Assembly (NCBI GenBank): GCA_963735885.1
Contig: CAVTMP010000008.1
Coordinates: forward strand, 1-64,000
DNA: 64,000 bases
Direction of reading: 5' to 3'
From: JBBSBL01 sp963735885
Lineage (GTDB): Bacteria; Actinomycetota; Thermoleophilia; Solirubrobacterales; Solirubrobacteraceae
The stretch's first letter is position 1. Each line of letters starts with the position of its first letter. The notes beneath the pieces are model-generated. The model had not been told where the DNA came from. It saw nothing but the letters and a program-made list of their open reading frames with translations, and did not search any database. A program made the position numbers and the translations under genes. Shown piece by piece: positions 55,702 through 63,372 of this stretch.

Positions 55702-57513
55702 ATGCGCCGATACGTCCTCGCCCTGACCGCCACCACCGCCGTGGCGCTGGCCGCCGCGCCGACCGCGCTCGCCGGCACGACGCTTGCCCCGTTCGGCAAC
55801 GCCTGCGGCCCGCAGGGCGGCGTGCGCTTCTGCCCGGCGACGACGCTGGCGCAGCGCGTGCCGACCTGGGATCGCACGCCGATCGACGCCGACGTGACGC
55901 TCCCCGCGAGCGGCCGCGGCCCCTGGCCGACGATCGTCATGCTGCACGGCTACGGCAACACCAAGACGGACTTCGAGCACGGCGGGGACTACTCGAACAC
56001 CGGCTTCGCGCGACGCGGCTACGCCGTGCTCAACCTCACCGCCCGCGGCTTTGGCCGTTCGTGCGGCCAGACCGGCGGCGACTTCCGGACCAGCCCCGGC
56101 TGCGCCAAGGGCTGGGTCCACCTCGCCGACCAGCGCTACGAGGCGCGCGACGTGCAGACCCTGCTCGGAAAGCTCGTCGACGAGGGCATCGCCAAGCCGT
56201 CGGCGCTCGCCGCGACCGGGATCTCCTACGGCGGGGGCCAGAGCATGGAGCTCGCCTTCCTGCGTGACCGCATCCGGCTGCCGAACGGCCGCTTCGCGCC
56301 GTGGCGCAGCCCGAAGGGTGTCCGGCTGCGCATCGCCGCGGCCTGGCCGCGCTGGCCGTGGTCGGACCTCGTGAGCGCGCTGACGCCCAATGGCCGCTTC
56401 GTCGACTTCCGCCCCTTTGGCTCCGGCGACAGCCGCGGGCCGGTCGGGGTACCGATCGTGAGCTACATCGACGGCCTCTACGTCCTCGGCAACACCAAGG
56501 GCTACTACACCGCGGCGGGCGTCGATCCGCGCGCCGACCTCGCGGGCTGGCGGCAGCTGACCGCCGCCGGCGAGCCCTACACCGCCGCGGCGAAGCGCGC
56601 GCTCGACGAGATCTACCGCTATCACGGCGCCTACGCGATCGGCGGCCGTCCGGCACCGCTGCTCATCGAGCAGGGCTGGACCGACGACCTCTTCCCCAGC
56701 ACCGAGGGCGTCAAGGTCTACAACTACGTGCGCGGCCTGAAGCGCCGCGACTTCGTGTCGCTGCAACTCGGCGACCTCGGCCACAACCGGGGCTCGAACA
56801 AGGCGGACACCGGCACCTTCGACCAGCGGCGCGGCATCGCCTTCCTCGACCGCGTCCTGCGTGGCCGCCGCGGCGGCCCGCGCGACGGCGAGGTCAGCGC
56901 CGGCCTGCAGACCTGCCCGAAGCCCGCGCCCGCCGGCACGCCGTTCGTGGCCCGCTCCTGGGCGGCGCTCCACCCGGGCGCGGTGCGCCTCGGCGCGCGC
57001 GGCGGGCAGACGATCGACTCCGCGGGCGGGGATCCGTCGGTGGCCAAGGTGTTCGACCCGATCACCGGCACGAGCGACACCGGCGCGACCGACGCGTGCA
57101 CCACCGTGGCCGACGCGCGGGAGCCGGGGACGGCGGTCGCCCAGGCGCGGAGCCGGGGCTTCACGCTGCTCGGCCGACCGACCGTCCGCGCCCAGATCCG
57201 CACGAGCGGCCGCTACGGCGAGATCGCCGCGCGCCTGTGGGACGTCGCGGGCGGCCGGCGGCTGCTCGTGGCCCGCGGCGTGTACCGCCTGCGCGACAAC
57301 CAGCGGGGCGCGCTGGTCTTCCAGCTCAACGGGAACGGCTACCGCTTCCCGGCCGGGCACGTCGCTCGCGTGGAGCTGCTCGGCAGCGACGCGCGCTACT
57401 ACCGCAAGAGCAACGGGCGCTTCACGGTGCGGGTCACCAAGCTCGCGGTCGAGCTGCCGACGCGCGAGCGGGCGGGGACGCACGGCGTCGTCCGCCCGGT
57501 GCTCGCGCGTTAG
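55702..57513 (+). CDS. Secreted CocE/S15-type hydrolase, tandem paralogue
   Basis: 603 residues. ATG 55702 is preceded by CAGGAG (55684-55689) and opens a signal peptide (MRRYVLALTATTAVALAAAP). The same order as the upstream paralogue is kept: GGVRFCPATTLAQRVPTWDR, IVMLHGYGNTKTDFEH, nucleophile ATGISYGGGQSMELA, EQGWTDDLFPS and LQLGDLGHNRGSN. The two share long blocks around DQRYExRDVQ and the C-terminal ARLWDVAxG, clearly a duplication. Substrates are probably extracellular esters or amides. Confidence 0.85.
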   Translation: MRRYVLALTATTAVALAAAPTALAGTTLAPFGNACGPQGGVRFCPATTLAQRVPTWDRTPIDADVTLPASGRGPWPTIVMLHGYGNTKTDFEHGGDYSNTGFARRGYAVLNLTARGFGRSCGQTGGDFRTSPGCAKGWVHLADQRYEARDVQTLLGKLVDEGIAKPSALAATGISYGGGQSMELAFLRDRIRLPNGRFAPWRSPKGVRLRIAAAWPRWPWSDLVSALTPNGRFVDFRPFGSGDSRGPVGVPIVSYIDGLYVLGNTKGYYTAAGVDPRADLAGWRQLTAAGEPYTAAAKRALDEIYRYHGAYAIGGRPAPLLIEQGWTDDLFPSTEGVKVYNYVRGLKRRDFVSLQLGDLGHNRGSNKADTGTFDQRRGIAFLDRVLRGRRGGPRDGEVSAGLQTCPKPAPAGTPFVARSWAALHPGAVRLGARGGQTIDSAGGDPSVAKVFDPITGTSDTGATDACTTVADAREPGTAVAQARSRGFTLLGRPTVRAQIRTSGRYGEIAARLWDVAGGRRLLVARGVYRLRDNQRGALVFQLNGNGYRFPAGHVARVELLGSDARYYRKSNGRFTVRVTKLAVELPTRERAGTHGVVRPVLAR

Positions 57514-57549
57514 GCGTCGTGTTGCCGAGCCCGGGCGCCCGGCCCGGAG

Positions 57550-58311
57550 CTACTCCGGCAGCATCGCGACCACGCGCGCCGGGCCGGCACTCCCCCGCTT
57601 GACCTTGAGCGGGAACGCCGCGACCTCGAACCCGTGCGCCGGCAGCGCGCCGAGGTTCACCAGGCGCTCGATCTGGCAGTAGGCGCGGTCGCACTGGTGG
57701 GCGGCCCAGAACACGCCCGGCGTCCCGGCCGCCTTCGCCGCCTCGGCCTGGAGGTGCAGCGGCGCGTCCCAGCCCCACGCGTCGATGCCCATGAGCCGAA
57801 TCCCACGGTCGTGGAGCCACACCGTCGCCTCGGCGCTGACGCCAGGGCCCCGGGCCACGTAGTCCGGCTCGCGGTAGAACGCGTCGCGCCCCGTGCGCAC
57901 GAGGACGATCTCGCCGGCGCGCAGCTCGTGGCCGATCCGCGCGAGCTCCGACTCGACGTCCGCGACCGTGAGCGCGTCGCCGTCCGCCTTCGCCGTCGCG
58001 TCGAGCACGACGCCGGGACCGTGGAACCAGGCCAGCGGGAGCTCGTCGATGGTCGCGGCCGGCGCGCCCTCGACCGTCGAGTTGTAGTGCCACGGCGCGT
58101 CGACGTGCGTCGTGTTGTGCGTCCCGAGCCGCGTGAAGGTCTCCACCGCCCAGCCCTCCCCGTCGCGGAGCAGCGCCCGCGGGACGCCGAGCAGGGTCTC
58201 GACGTCCGCGGCGCCTCGCGCGTGATCGGCGTACTCGAGGTCCGTGCGCAGGAGGTCGGGGAGCTCGGCCGGGCCGGCCTCGATCGTGGCGGAGAGGTCG
58301 ACGTACCTCAT
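57550..58311 (-). CDS. Cyclase-family metal hydrolase (kynurenine formamidase-like)
   Basis: 253 residues from ATG 58311, which overlaps the redoxin stop (ATGA). MRYVDLSATIEAGPAELPDL is the family start; HNTTHVDAPWHYNST is the metal motif HxxxHxDxPxH; GEIVLVRTGRDAFY, GIDAWGWDAPLH and PAHGFEVAAFPLKVKRG complete it. Members hydrolyse N-formylkynurenine or isatin-like amides. It shares an operon with a putative selenoprotein redoxin. Confidence 0.85.
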   Translation of the reverse strand: MRYVDLSATIEAGPAELPDLLRTDLEYADHARGAADVETLLGVPRALLRDGEGWAVETFTRLGTHNTTHVDAPWHYNSTVEGAPAATIDELPLAWFHGPGVVLDATAKADGDALTVADVESELARIGHELRAGEIVLVRTGRDAFYREPDYVARGPGVSAEATVWLHDRGIRLMGIDAWGWDAPLHLQAEAAKAAGTPGVFWAAHQCDRAYCQIERLVNLGALPAHGFEVAAFPLKVKRGSAGPARVVAMLPE

Positions 58312-58868
58312 CGGCGGGCATCCTCGCAGGCGGCCCGCACGGCGGCGAAGGACGGGCGGTCGCCGGGGCCCGTGCTCCGATGGATCCAGCGGACCCGCCC
58401 GTCGGCGGCCACGACGACGTCCCCGCCGAGCTGCAGGGTGTCCGATCCGATCCGCTCGATCCGCCGCCCGCGCCGCAGGAGATCCGCGTAGCGCGCCCAC
58501 ACGCGCGGATCGAGCCAGACCCGCGCCACCGAGCCGCGCGCGAAGCCGAAGGCGGCGTAGGTGGCGCGCTCGGGGTCGGTGTAGAGCTCGACCTCGAGAC
58601 CGAGCCGGTCGCGGTAGCGCCGCAGGACCTCCGGCGGCTCGAAGCCGATCGCGGCGATGCGCACCGCCAGCTCCTCCCGTCGCCCAGCCACCTCCACGAG
58701 GTGCTCGCGGCAGGGCAGTCAGCCGAGATGACGGAGGAAGACGAGCAGCGTCGCCTCGCCGCGGAACGCGCCGAGGGCGACGGGCGACCCGTCAGCCGCC
58801 AGCAGCCGGAGCCCGCCCGGCAGCGGGTCGCCGACCTCCACGGTGCGCTGCGCCGGCGCCCGGGGCAC
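58308..58868 (-). CDS. Candidate selenoprotein: SelU/AhpC-TSA_2-like redoxin with in-frame UGA (Sec50)
   Basis: Reading from GTG 58868 the frame encodes RTVEVGDPLPGGLRLLAADG, then ALGAFRGEATLLVFLRHLG, a TGA codon (58719-58721), then LPCREHLVEVAGRREEL and a thioredoxin-fold C-terminus (YTDPERATYAAFGFARGSV, GGDVVVAADGRVRWIHRSTG) ending at 58308. The TGA is codon 50 of 187 and stands exactly where PRXL2/AhpC-TSA_2 proteins have the first Cys of FLRHxGCxxCRE. Read as selenocysteine it gives a UxxC site. No frame change is needed, both halves are required for the fold, a stem-loop follows the TGA, and selD is in this genome. A Cys-to-stop mutation or a base error is the alternative. It starts 5 bp after the pucR stop and overlaps the cyclase gene. 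Confidence 0.72.
58682..58711 (-). promoter_or_regulatory. Putative bacterial SECIS stem-loop just after the in-frame UGA
   Basis: On the minus-strand RNA, CACCUC-GUG-GAGGUG (58703-58689) forms a perfect 6-bp apical stem with a G-first triloop, 21 nt after the UGA. GCC (58711-58709) and GGC (58684-58682) can close a lower stem with small bulges. Spacing, stem length and loop G fit the bacterial SECIS pattern as I know it. It is also coding sequence. Confidence 0.5.
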
Positions 58869-58873
58869 CGTGG

Positions 58874-60115
58874 TCAGCCGCGGCCGGACGGCCGCTCGCG
58901 CGGGACGCGACCGGCCTCGGCGCCCTTCTCGGTGGCCGGCCCGCGCGGCGCGGCGATGCCGAGCACGCGCATCGCCTTGAGCCCGAGCGAGAGCTTCTCG
59001 CGACCGTCGGTGGACCCGACGTCGAGCCCCGAGAGCTCCCGCGCCCGCTCGAGGCGGTAGCGCACGGTGTGGCGGTGGGTGAAGAGCTTCGCGGCGGTGG
59101 CCTGCACGTTGCCGTCGCAGTCGAGGAACGTCTCCAGGGTGCCGACGAGGTTCGTCTCGTACTGCTCGTCGTAGGCGACGAGCGGCTCGACCGTGTCGGC
59201 GTAGAACCGCCGCAGCTCGGCCGGGTCCTCGCTCATCGCCCGCAGGACGAGGCGGTAGGCCCCGGTGTCCTCGAAGGCCAGCAGCGCCCGCTCCTCCTCC
59301 CCCTCGACGACGTTCGCGGCGAGCAGCGCCTCCTTGCCGGCGCGGGGAAGCTCCGCCGGATCGGCCGCGTGGCGGCTGCGGCCGATGGCGAAGGAGAAGC
59401 CGGGCAGTCCCGCCTCGAGCTCGCGGAGCACGGTCTGCGCGACGCGCCGGCCGGCCTCGCCGTCGGGGTCCGGGACGACGATCGTGATCTCGCCGGCGTC
59501 CTCCTCGGCCGGCGCGCTCACCGCTCCCGGGGCGGCGGAGCGCGCGCCCCGGTCCGCGATCGCCAGCAGGCGCGGGCGCCAGTCGTCCTCGGCGGGCACG
59601 TGCGGATGGGCGCGGGCCACGACCACGCTCGTTCCGGACCCGAGGTCGAGGCCGAGCTCCTCGCCGCGCGCCACGAGGTCGGCGGGGTCCGGGATCCCGC
59701 CCGCCAGCGCCGCGCGGAGGAACGCCGTGGCGGCCGCCGCGGACGCACGCTCGGGAGCCCGCACCCGCTCGACCTCCGAGGCCACGAGCGTGGTGACGAG
59801 ACGCTGGACCGCCGGAGAGGGCTCGCCGGAGCGGCAGCGCATCCGGAGTTGCCCGACGACCGCCTCGGCCACCCGCAGCTCGATCGTGCGCACGTCGTCG
59901 CCGTCGCGCATGAGCGAGCGCTCGTCCGCCGGGCTCCGGGCGGCGACGGCGAGCACCGCGCTCGTGTGGTCGATCAGGACGAGGCTGGCGTCGAGCGCGC
60001 GGGCGGCGGCGCGAACCACCTCGGGCAGGCCCGCGCCGTCCTCCACCGCGCTGGTGATGGACTCCAGCGCGTCGAGATCCGGCACGTGGGCGGGCGGGCC
60101 GGCGGGCGGGGACAT
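58874..60115 (-). CDS. PucR-family transcriptional regulator
   Basis: 413 residues from ATG 60115. An N-terminal GAF-like region (ALDASLVLIDHTSAVLAVAA), a central GGDEF-like/CdaR-type domain (GLPGFSFAIGRSRHAADPAE), and a C-terminal HTH_30 (LETFLDCDGNVQATAAKLFT, HRHTVRYRLERARELSGLDV). Such regulators activate purine, amino-acid or aromatic catabolism genes. It leads the redoxin-cyclase operon. A TACACT box 8 nt upstream suggests a leaderless transcript. Confidence 0.9.
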   Translation of the reverse strand: MSPPAGPPAHVPDLDALESITSAVEDGAGLPEVVRAAARALDASLVLIDHTSAVLAVAARSPADERSLMRDGDDVRTIELRVAEAVVGQLRMRCRSGEPSPAVQRLVTTLVASEVERVRAPERASAAAATAFLRAALAGGIPDPADLVARGEELGLDLGSGTSVVVARAHPHVPAEDDWRPRLLAIADRGARSAAPGAVSAPAEEDAGEITIVVPDPDGEAGRRVAQTVLRELEAGLPGFSFAIGRSRHAADPAELPRAGKEALLAANVVEGEEERALLAFEDTGAYRLVLRAMSEDPAELRRFYADTVEPLVAYDEQYETNLVGTLETFLDCDGNVQATAAKLFTHRHTVRYRLERARELSGLDVGSTDGREKLSLGLKAMRVLGIAAPRGPATEKGAEAGRVPRERPSGRG

Positions 60116-60123
60116 GACCGCCC

Positions 60124-60129
60124 AGTGTA
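60124..60129 (-). promoter_or_regulatory. Putative -10 box (TACACT), leaderless spacing
   Basis: TACACT on the minus strand ends 8 nt before the pucR ATG. Confidence 0.45.
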
Positions 60130-60210
60130 CGAGCGCGGGCGCGCCCGGCGCTCACGACGGACCGCCGGCGGCCGGGCGACGGGAGCTTGCCGCACCGCGC
60201 CGGCCTGGGG

Positions 60211-60216
60211 GATACT
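60211..60216 (+). promoter_or_regulatory. Putative -10 box (GATACT), leaderless spacing
   Basis: GATACT ends 9 nt before ATG 60226. Confidence 0.35.
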
Positions 60217-60225
60217 CGTCCGGCG

Positions 60226-60627
60226 ATGTCGCAGGAGGGCGTGGACCTGATCGAGCGCGGCTTCGAGCTGGTGCTGAGCGGCGACCTGGCCGCTTTCGAC
60301 GACTTCATGACCCCGGACGTGGTGATGGTTCAGCCGCCCGAGGTCCCCGACGCCAAGCGCTACGAGGGTCCCACCGCGATGGCCGAGGCGATGGCGGACT
60401 GGCCGGCCCAGTGGGAGGACTTCCGCATGGATCTCCTGGAGGTCGTCGACGCGGGCGGCGACGTGTACGTCAGCGTGACGCGGCACCGCGGACGCGGGCG
60501 CGAGAGCGGGATCGACATGGACTTCGAGGTCTTCTACGTCCATCGCCTCCGCGACGGAAAGCTGGCGCGACTCGAGATGTTCCTCGGCCGCCAGCAGGCC
60601 TTCGAGGCCGCGGGGCGCCCGGAGTAG
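60226..60627 (+). CDS. SnoaL/NTF2-like protein
   Basis: 133 residues from ATG 60226. VDLIERGFELVLSGDLAAFD, DFMTPDVVMVQPPEVPDA and FYVHRLRDGKLARLEMFLGR are typical of the SnoaL-like cone fold used by small isomerases, hydrolases and binding proteins. The start is supported by position rather than by a ribosome binding site. Function undetermined. Confidence 0.8.
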   Translation: MSQEGVDLIERGFELVLSGDLAAFDDFMTPDVVMVQPPEVPDAKRYEGPTAMAEAMADWPAQWEDFRMDLLEVVDAGGDVYVSVTRHRGRGRESGIDMDFEVFYVHRLRDGKLARLEMFLGRQQAFEAAGRPE

Positions 60628-60656
60628 GCGTCGCCGCCCTCGAGGGCCCCTTCGGC

Positions 60657-60881
60657 CTACCCGAAGACCTGCGGCCAGTAGTAGATGACGGCGCCGCCCG
60701 CGGCGACGCCGATGCCGAGCACCGCGGCGAGCACGTAGAGCGAGAGGAACCCGGCGGCGAGCCGCTCCCACACGCGCGAGTACGACTGCGCGGCCGGGAC
60801 GACGATGAGCCACGCGAAGGCCGCGAGGCCGAAGACGGCCGCGCAGGCGAGGACCAGGTTCGTGATCGCCGTGTTGCTCAT
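60657..60881 (-). CDS. Small two-helix membrane protein
   Basis: 74 residues from ATG 60881, overlapping the DedA-PAP2 stop by four bases (ATGA). Two hydrophobic helices: LVLACAAVFGLAAFAWLIVV and LYVLAAVLGIGVAAGGAVIY with a short polar loop (SYSRVWERLA). Coupling suggests a function with the DedA-PAP2 protein. No recognised family. Confidence 0.75.
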   Translation of the reverse strand: MSNTAITNLVLACAAVFGLAAFAWLIVVPAAQSYSRVWERLAAGFLSLYVLAAVLGIGVAAGGAVIYYWPQVFG

Positions 60882-62443
60882 GCCGGGGCCTCGCGATTCT
60901 GACGCATGAAGGCGACGACGAGCGCCACGATCGCGCAACCGGAGTACACCGCGGCGCCGAGACCCCACCCGCCGAGCACGTCCGAGAGCCAGTGGACGTC
61001 GAGATAGACGCGGGACAGCCCGACCGCCGCCGCGAGGACGAGCGCCACGACGATCGTCGCCGTCTGCGCCGCCAGGCCCGGGACGGCATGGCGCAGGGCG
61101 ACCGCGACCGCCACGAACGCGACGGAGTGGACCGCGTGCCCGGACGGATAGGCCGCCCCGGCCGCCTCGACGAGACCGTCCGGCGGGCGCTCGCGCCCGA
61201 ACGCGGTCTTGGCCAGCGGCGAGAGGGCGAAGGCCAGCGCCGTGCCCGCCCCGAGGGCCCAGGCCTCGAGCGCGTGGCGGCGGCCGGCGAGCCAGGCGAC
61301 GGCCAGCGCGGCCACCGGGAGCGCGACCACGGTCAGCCCGAGCGCGGTGACGAGCTTGGCCAGATCGATGCCCCACGAGGTGTGCACCCGGGCGACGAGG
61401 TCGGCGGCCGCGGTGTCGCCGACGGGCGTGCGTCCCTCCGCGACGGCGACCCCGCAGGCGACGAACCCGAACAGCCCGACGCCGCCGACCGCGAGCAGCG
61501 TGGTCAGCTCGAGGCCGAGGTGCCCGGGCGTGATCCGGTCGCGCACGAACCGGGCCGGGCCCTCGAGCGCCCGCGCCGCCGGGAGCACGGCCCGCCGCCA
61601 CACCGCGCGCGCCGCCCGGACGAAGGGGCGGAGCAGGGGCCGTCGCTCCCAGGCGTCGAGGATCCCCCCGAGCCGGTCGCGGTTCTCCGCCACCCGCAGC
61701 CAGCGGTAGGCGGCGATCGCGCCGACCACCACCGCGACGGCCGTCCCGAACGCGAACGCGCCCTGCTTGGCAAACGCGAGCAGCCGGTCGAACGACTTCC
61801 AGAACACGTAGCCGAGCACGCTGAACGTCGTCGCCCACAGGCCGGCGCCGATCACGTCGTAGGGCAGGAAGCGGCGGAACGGCATCCGGGAGGCCCCGGC
61901 GACGAACGGGGCGAGCGCCCGCACGAGCCCGATGAAGCGCCCGATGAGGATCGTCGCGCCCCCGTGGCGCGCGAAGAACCCCTCGACCGACTCGAGCCGG
62001 GCCGGGGTGATCTGCAGCCCTCGTCCGTAGCGCAGCAGGACGTCGCGACCGAGCCGGTGCCCCAGCCAGTAGGAGGTGACATCGCCGGCCACCGCGGCGA
62101 ACCAGACGATCGCGATCAGCACGAAGAGGTCGATCTCGCCCTGCCCGGCCACGAGCCCGCCGACCATCACCGCGCTCTCGCCCGGGGCGACGAGTCCGAC
62201 GAACGCCCCGGTCTCGAGGAAGGCGAGCACGCCGACCAGGAGATAGGTCCACGTGCCCAGCGTCTGGCCGAGATCGCGGATGAGCTTCTCGAGGTTCGGC
62301 GGATGGACGAGGCCGGAGCCGTAGACGGCGAAGCCCGCGATCGCGACGAGGGCGAGGATGCGCCCCTCCCAGCCGAATCGCCGCCAGCGCCAGGCCAGCA
62401 GCGCGGCGAGGACCACGGCGACCCCGAGCGGGAACGGCTTCAC
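60878..62443 (-). CDS. DedA (SNARE-associated)-PAP2 phosphatase fusion
   Basis: 521 residues from GTG 62443, overlapping the ispE stop (GTGA). Residues 30-215 form a DedA domain: FLETGAFVGLVAPGESAVMV, AGDVTSYWLGHRLGRDVLL, RFIGLVRALAPFVAGASRMP. A hydrophilic linker follows. Residues 340-515 form a PAP2 domain with the three phosphatase motifs KTAFGRERP, PSGHAVHS and SRVYLDVHWLSD. It could move and dephosphorylate lipid phosphates such as undecaprenyl pyrophosphate, which suits its place after ispE (isoprenoid synthesis). Confidence 0.88.
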   Translation of the reverse strand: MKPFPLGVAVVLAALLAWRWRRFGWEGRILALVAIAGFAVYGSGLVHPPNLEKLIRDLGQTLGTWTYLLVGVLAFLETGAFVGLVAPGESAVMVGGLVAGQGEIDLFVLIAIVWFAAVAGDVTSYWLGHRLGRDVLLRYGRGLQITPARLESVEGFFARHGGATILIGRFIGLVRALAPFVAGASRMPFRRFLPYDVIGAGLWATTFSVLGYVFWKSFDRLLAFAKQGAFAFGTAVAVVVGAIAAYRWLRVAENRDRLGGILDAWERRPLLRPFVRAARAVWRRAVLPAARALEGPARFVRDRITPGHLGLELTTLLAVGGVGLFGFVACGVAVAEGRTPVGDTAAADLVARVHTSWGIDLAKLVTALGLTVVALPVAALAVAWLAGRRHALEAWALGAGTALAFALSPLAKTAFGRERPPDGLVEAAGAAYPSGHAVHSVAFVAVAVALRHAVPGLAAQTATIVVALVLAAAVGLSRVYLDVHWLSDVLGGWGLGAAVYSGCAIVALVVAFMRQNREAPA

Positions 62444-63372
62444 GCCGGCTCCTCCGCGGCCGGCCTCGGGGCCGCCCAGGCGGCGTCGACCGGCGCGCAG
62501 GCCACCGGCGCGGGATCGCGACCGGCCAGCGCGACGGCGGCCGTCTCGGCCCGGCGGGGCCCGTCCGCTCCCAGGAAGAGGCCGAACACCGTCGGCCCCG
62601 AGCCGCTGACCATCGCGTGGTCCGCGCCGGCCGCCAGCGCGCCCTCGAGCGCCCGCCCGATCGATGGGCAGAGCGCGGCGGCCGCGGGCTGGAGATCGTT
62701 GACCAGGGCGTCCGGCGCCGGGAGGGCGCCGTCGGCGAGCTCGGCGAGCGCGCGCTCGTGGCGTTCGCGCAGCTCCGCCGCCCCGCGGGCCAGGCCGAGG
62801 CGGTCGGCCTCCGCGAAGACGTCGGCCGTGGCGAGGCGGTGAGGCGAGGGCAGCACGAGGATCCCGTGGGCGGGCGCCGAGGCGAGGGCGCGCACCCGCT
62901 CGCCGGCTCCCTCCACGGCCACCAGGCCGGGGGCGAGCAGGGCGGGGACGTCGGCGCCGAGCCCGAAGGCGACGGCATCGAGCGCCGCGCGGTCGGCGGG
63001 CCCGAGCCCTTCGAGCGGGCGCCCGGCGGCGCTCGCCGCCAGGCGCAGGGCGGCCGCGGCGTCGGACGAGCCCCCGCCCATGCCGGCGGCGACCGGGATG
63101 CGCTTGTCGATGTCCAGCCGCACCGGCGGGCCCCGCCGGCCGGTGGCCTCCCGGTAGGCGGCGAGCGCGCGCGCGGCGAGGTTCTCGCCGTCGACGCCCG
63201 GGCACACGACGAGGTCGTCCTCGATCCCCTCGGGGGCCGGAGCGAGGCGAACCTCGTCGGCCAGCGACGTCGCCTCGACCACCGAGGCGAGGGCGTGGTA
63301 CCCGTCGGCCCGCCGCGGGCCGAGGAGCAGCGAGAGGTTCACCTTGCCGGGGGCACGGGCGACGAGCCTCAC
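62440..63372 (-). CDS. ispE: 4-diphosphocytidyl-2-C-methyl-D-erythritol kinase
   Basis: 310 residues from GTG 63372, overlapping the rsmA stop (GTGA). ARAPGKVNLSLLLGPRRADG has the substrate Lys; RIPVAAGMGGGSSDAAAALR is the GHMP ATP loop; HAMVSGSGPTVFGLF is the C-terminal motif. Fourth step of the MEP isoprenoid pathway. Confidence 0.95.
   Translation of the reverse strand: MRLVARAPGKVNLSLLLGPRRADGYHALASVVEATSLADEVRLAPAPEGIEDDLVVCPGVDGENLAARALAAYREATGRRGPPVRLDIDKRIPVAAGMGGGSSDAAAALRLAASAAGRPLEGLGPADRAALDAVAFGLGADVPALLAPGLVAVEGAGERVRALASAPAHGILVLPSPHRLATADVFAEADRLGLARGAAELRERHERALAELADGALPAPDALVNDLQPAAAALCPSIGRALEGALAAGADHAMVSGSGPTVFGLFLGADGPRRAETAAVALAGRDPAPVACAPVDAAWAAPRPAAEEPA

Noticed and set aside
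57531..57542. CCGGGCGCCCGG palindrome between convergent genes
   Set aside because: A self-complementary GC block without loop or T-run; could fold, but such blocks are expected by chance at this GC content.
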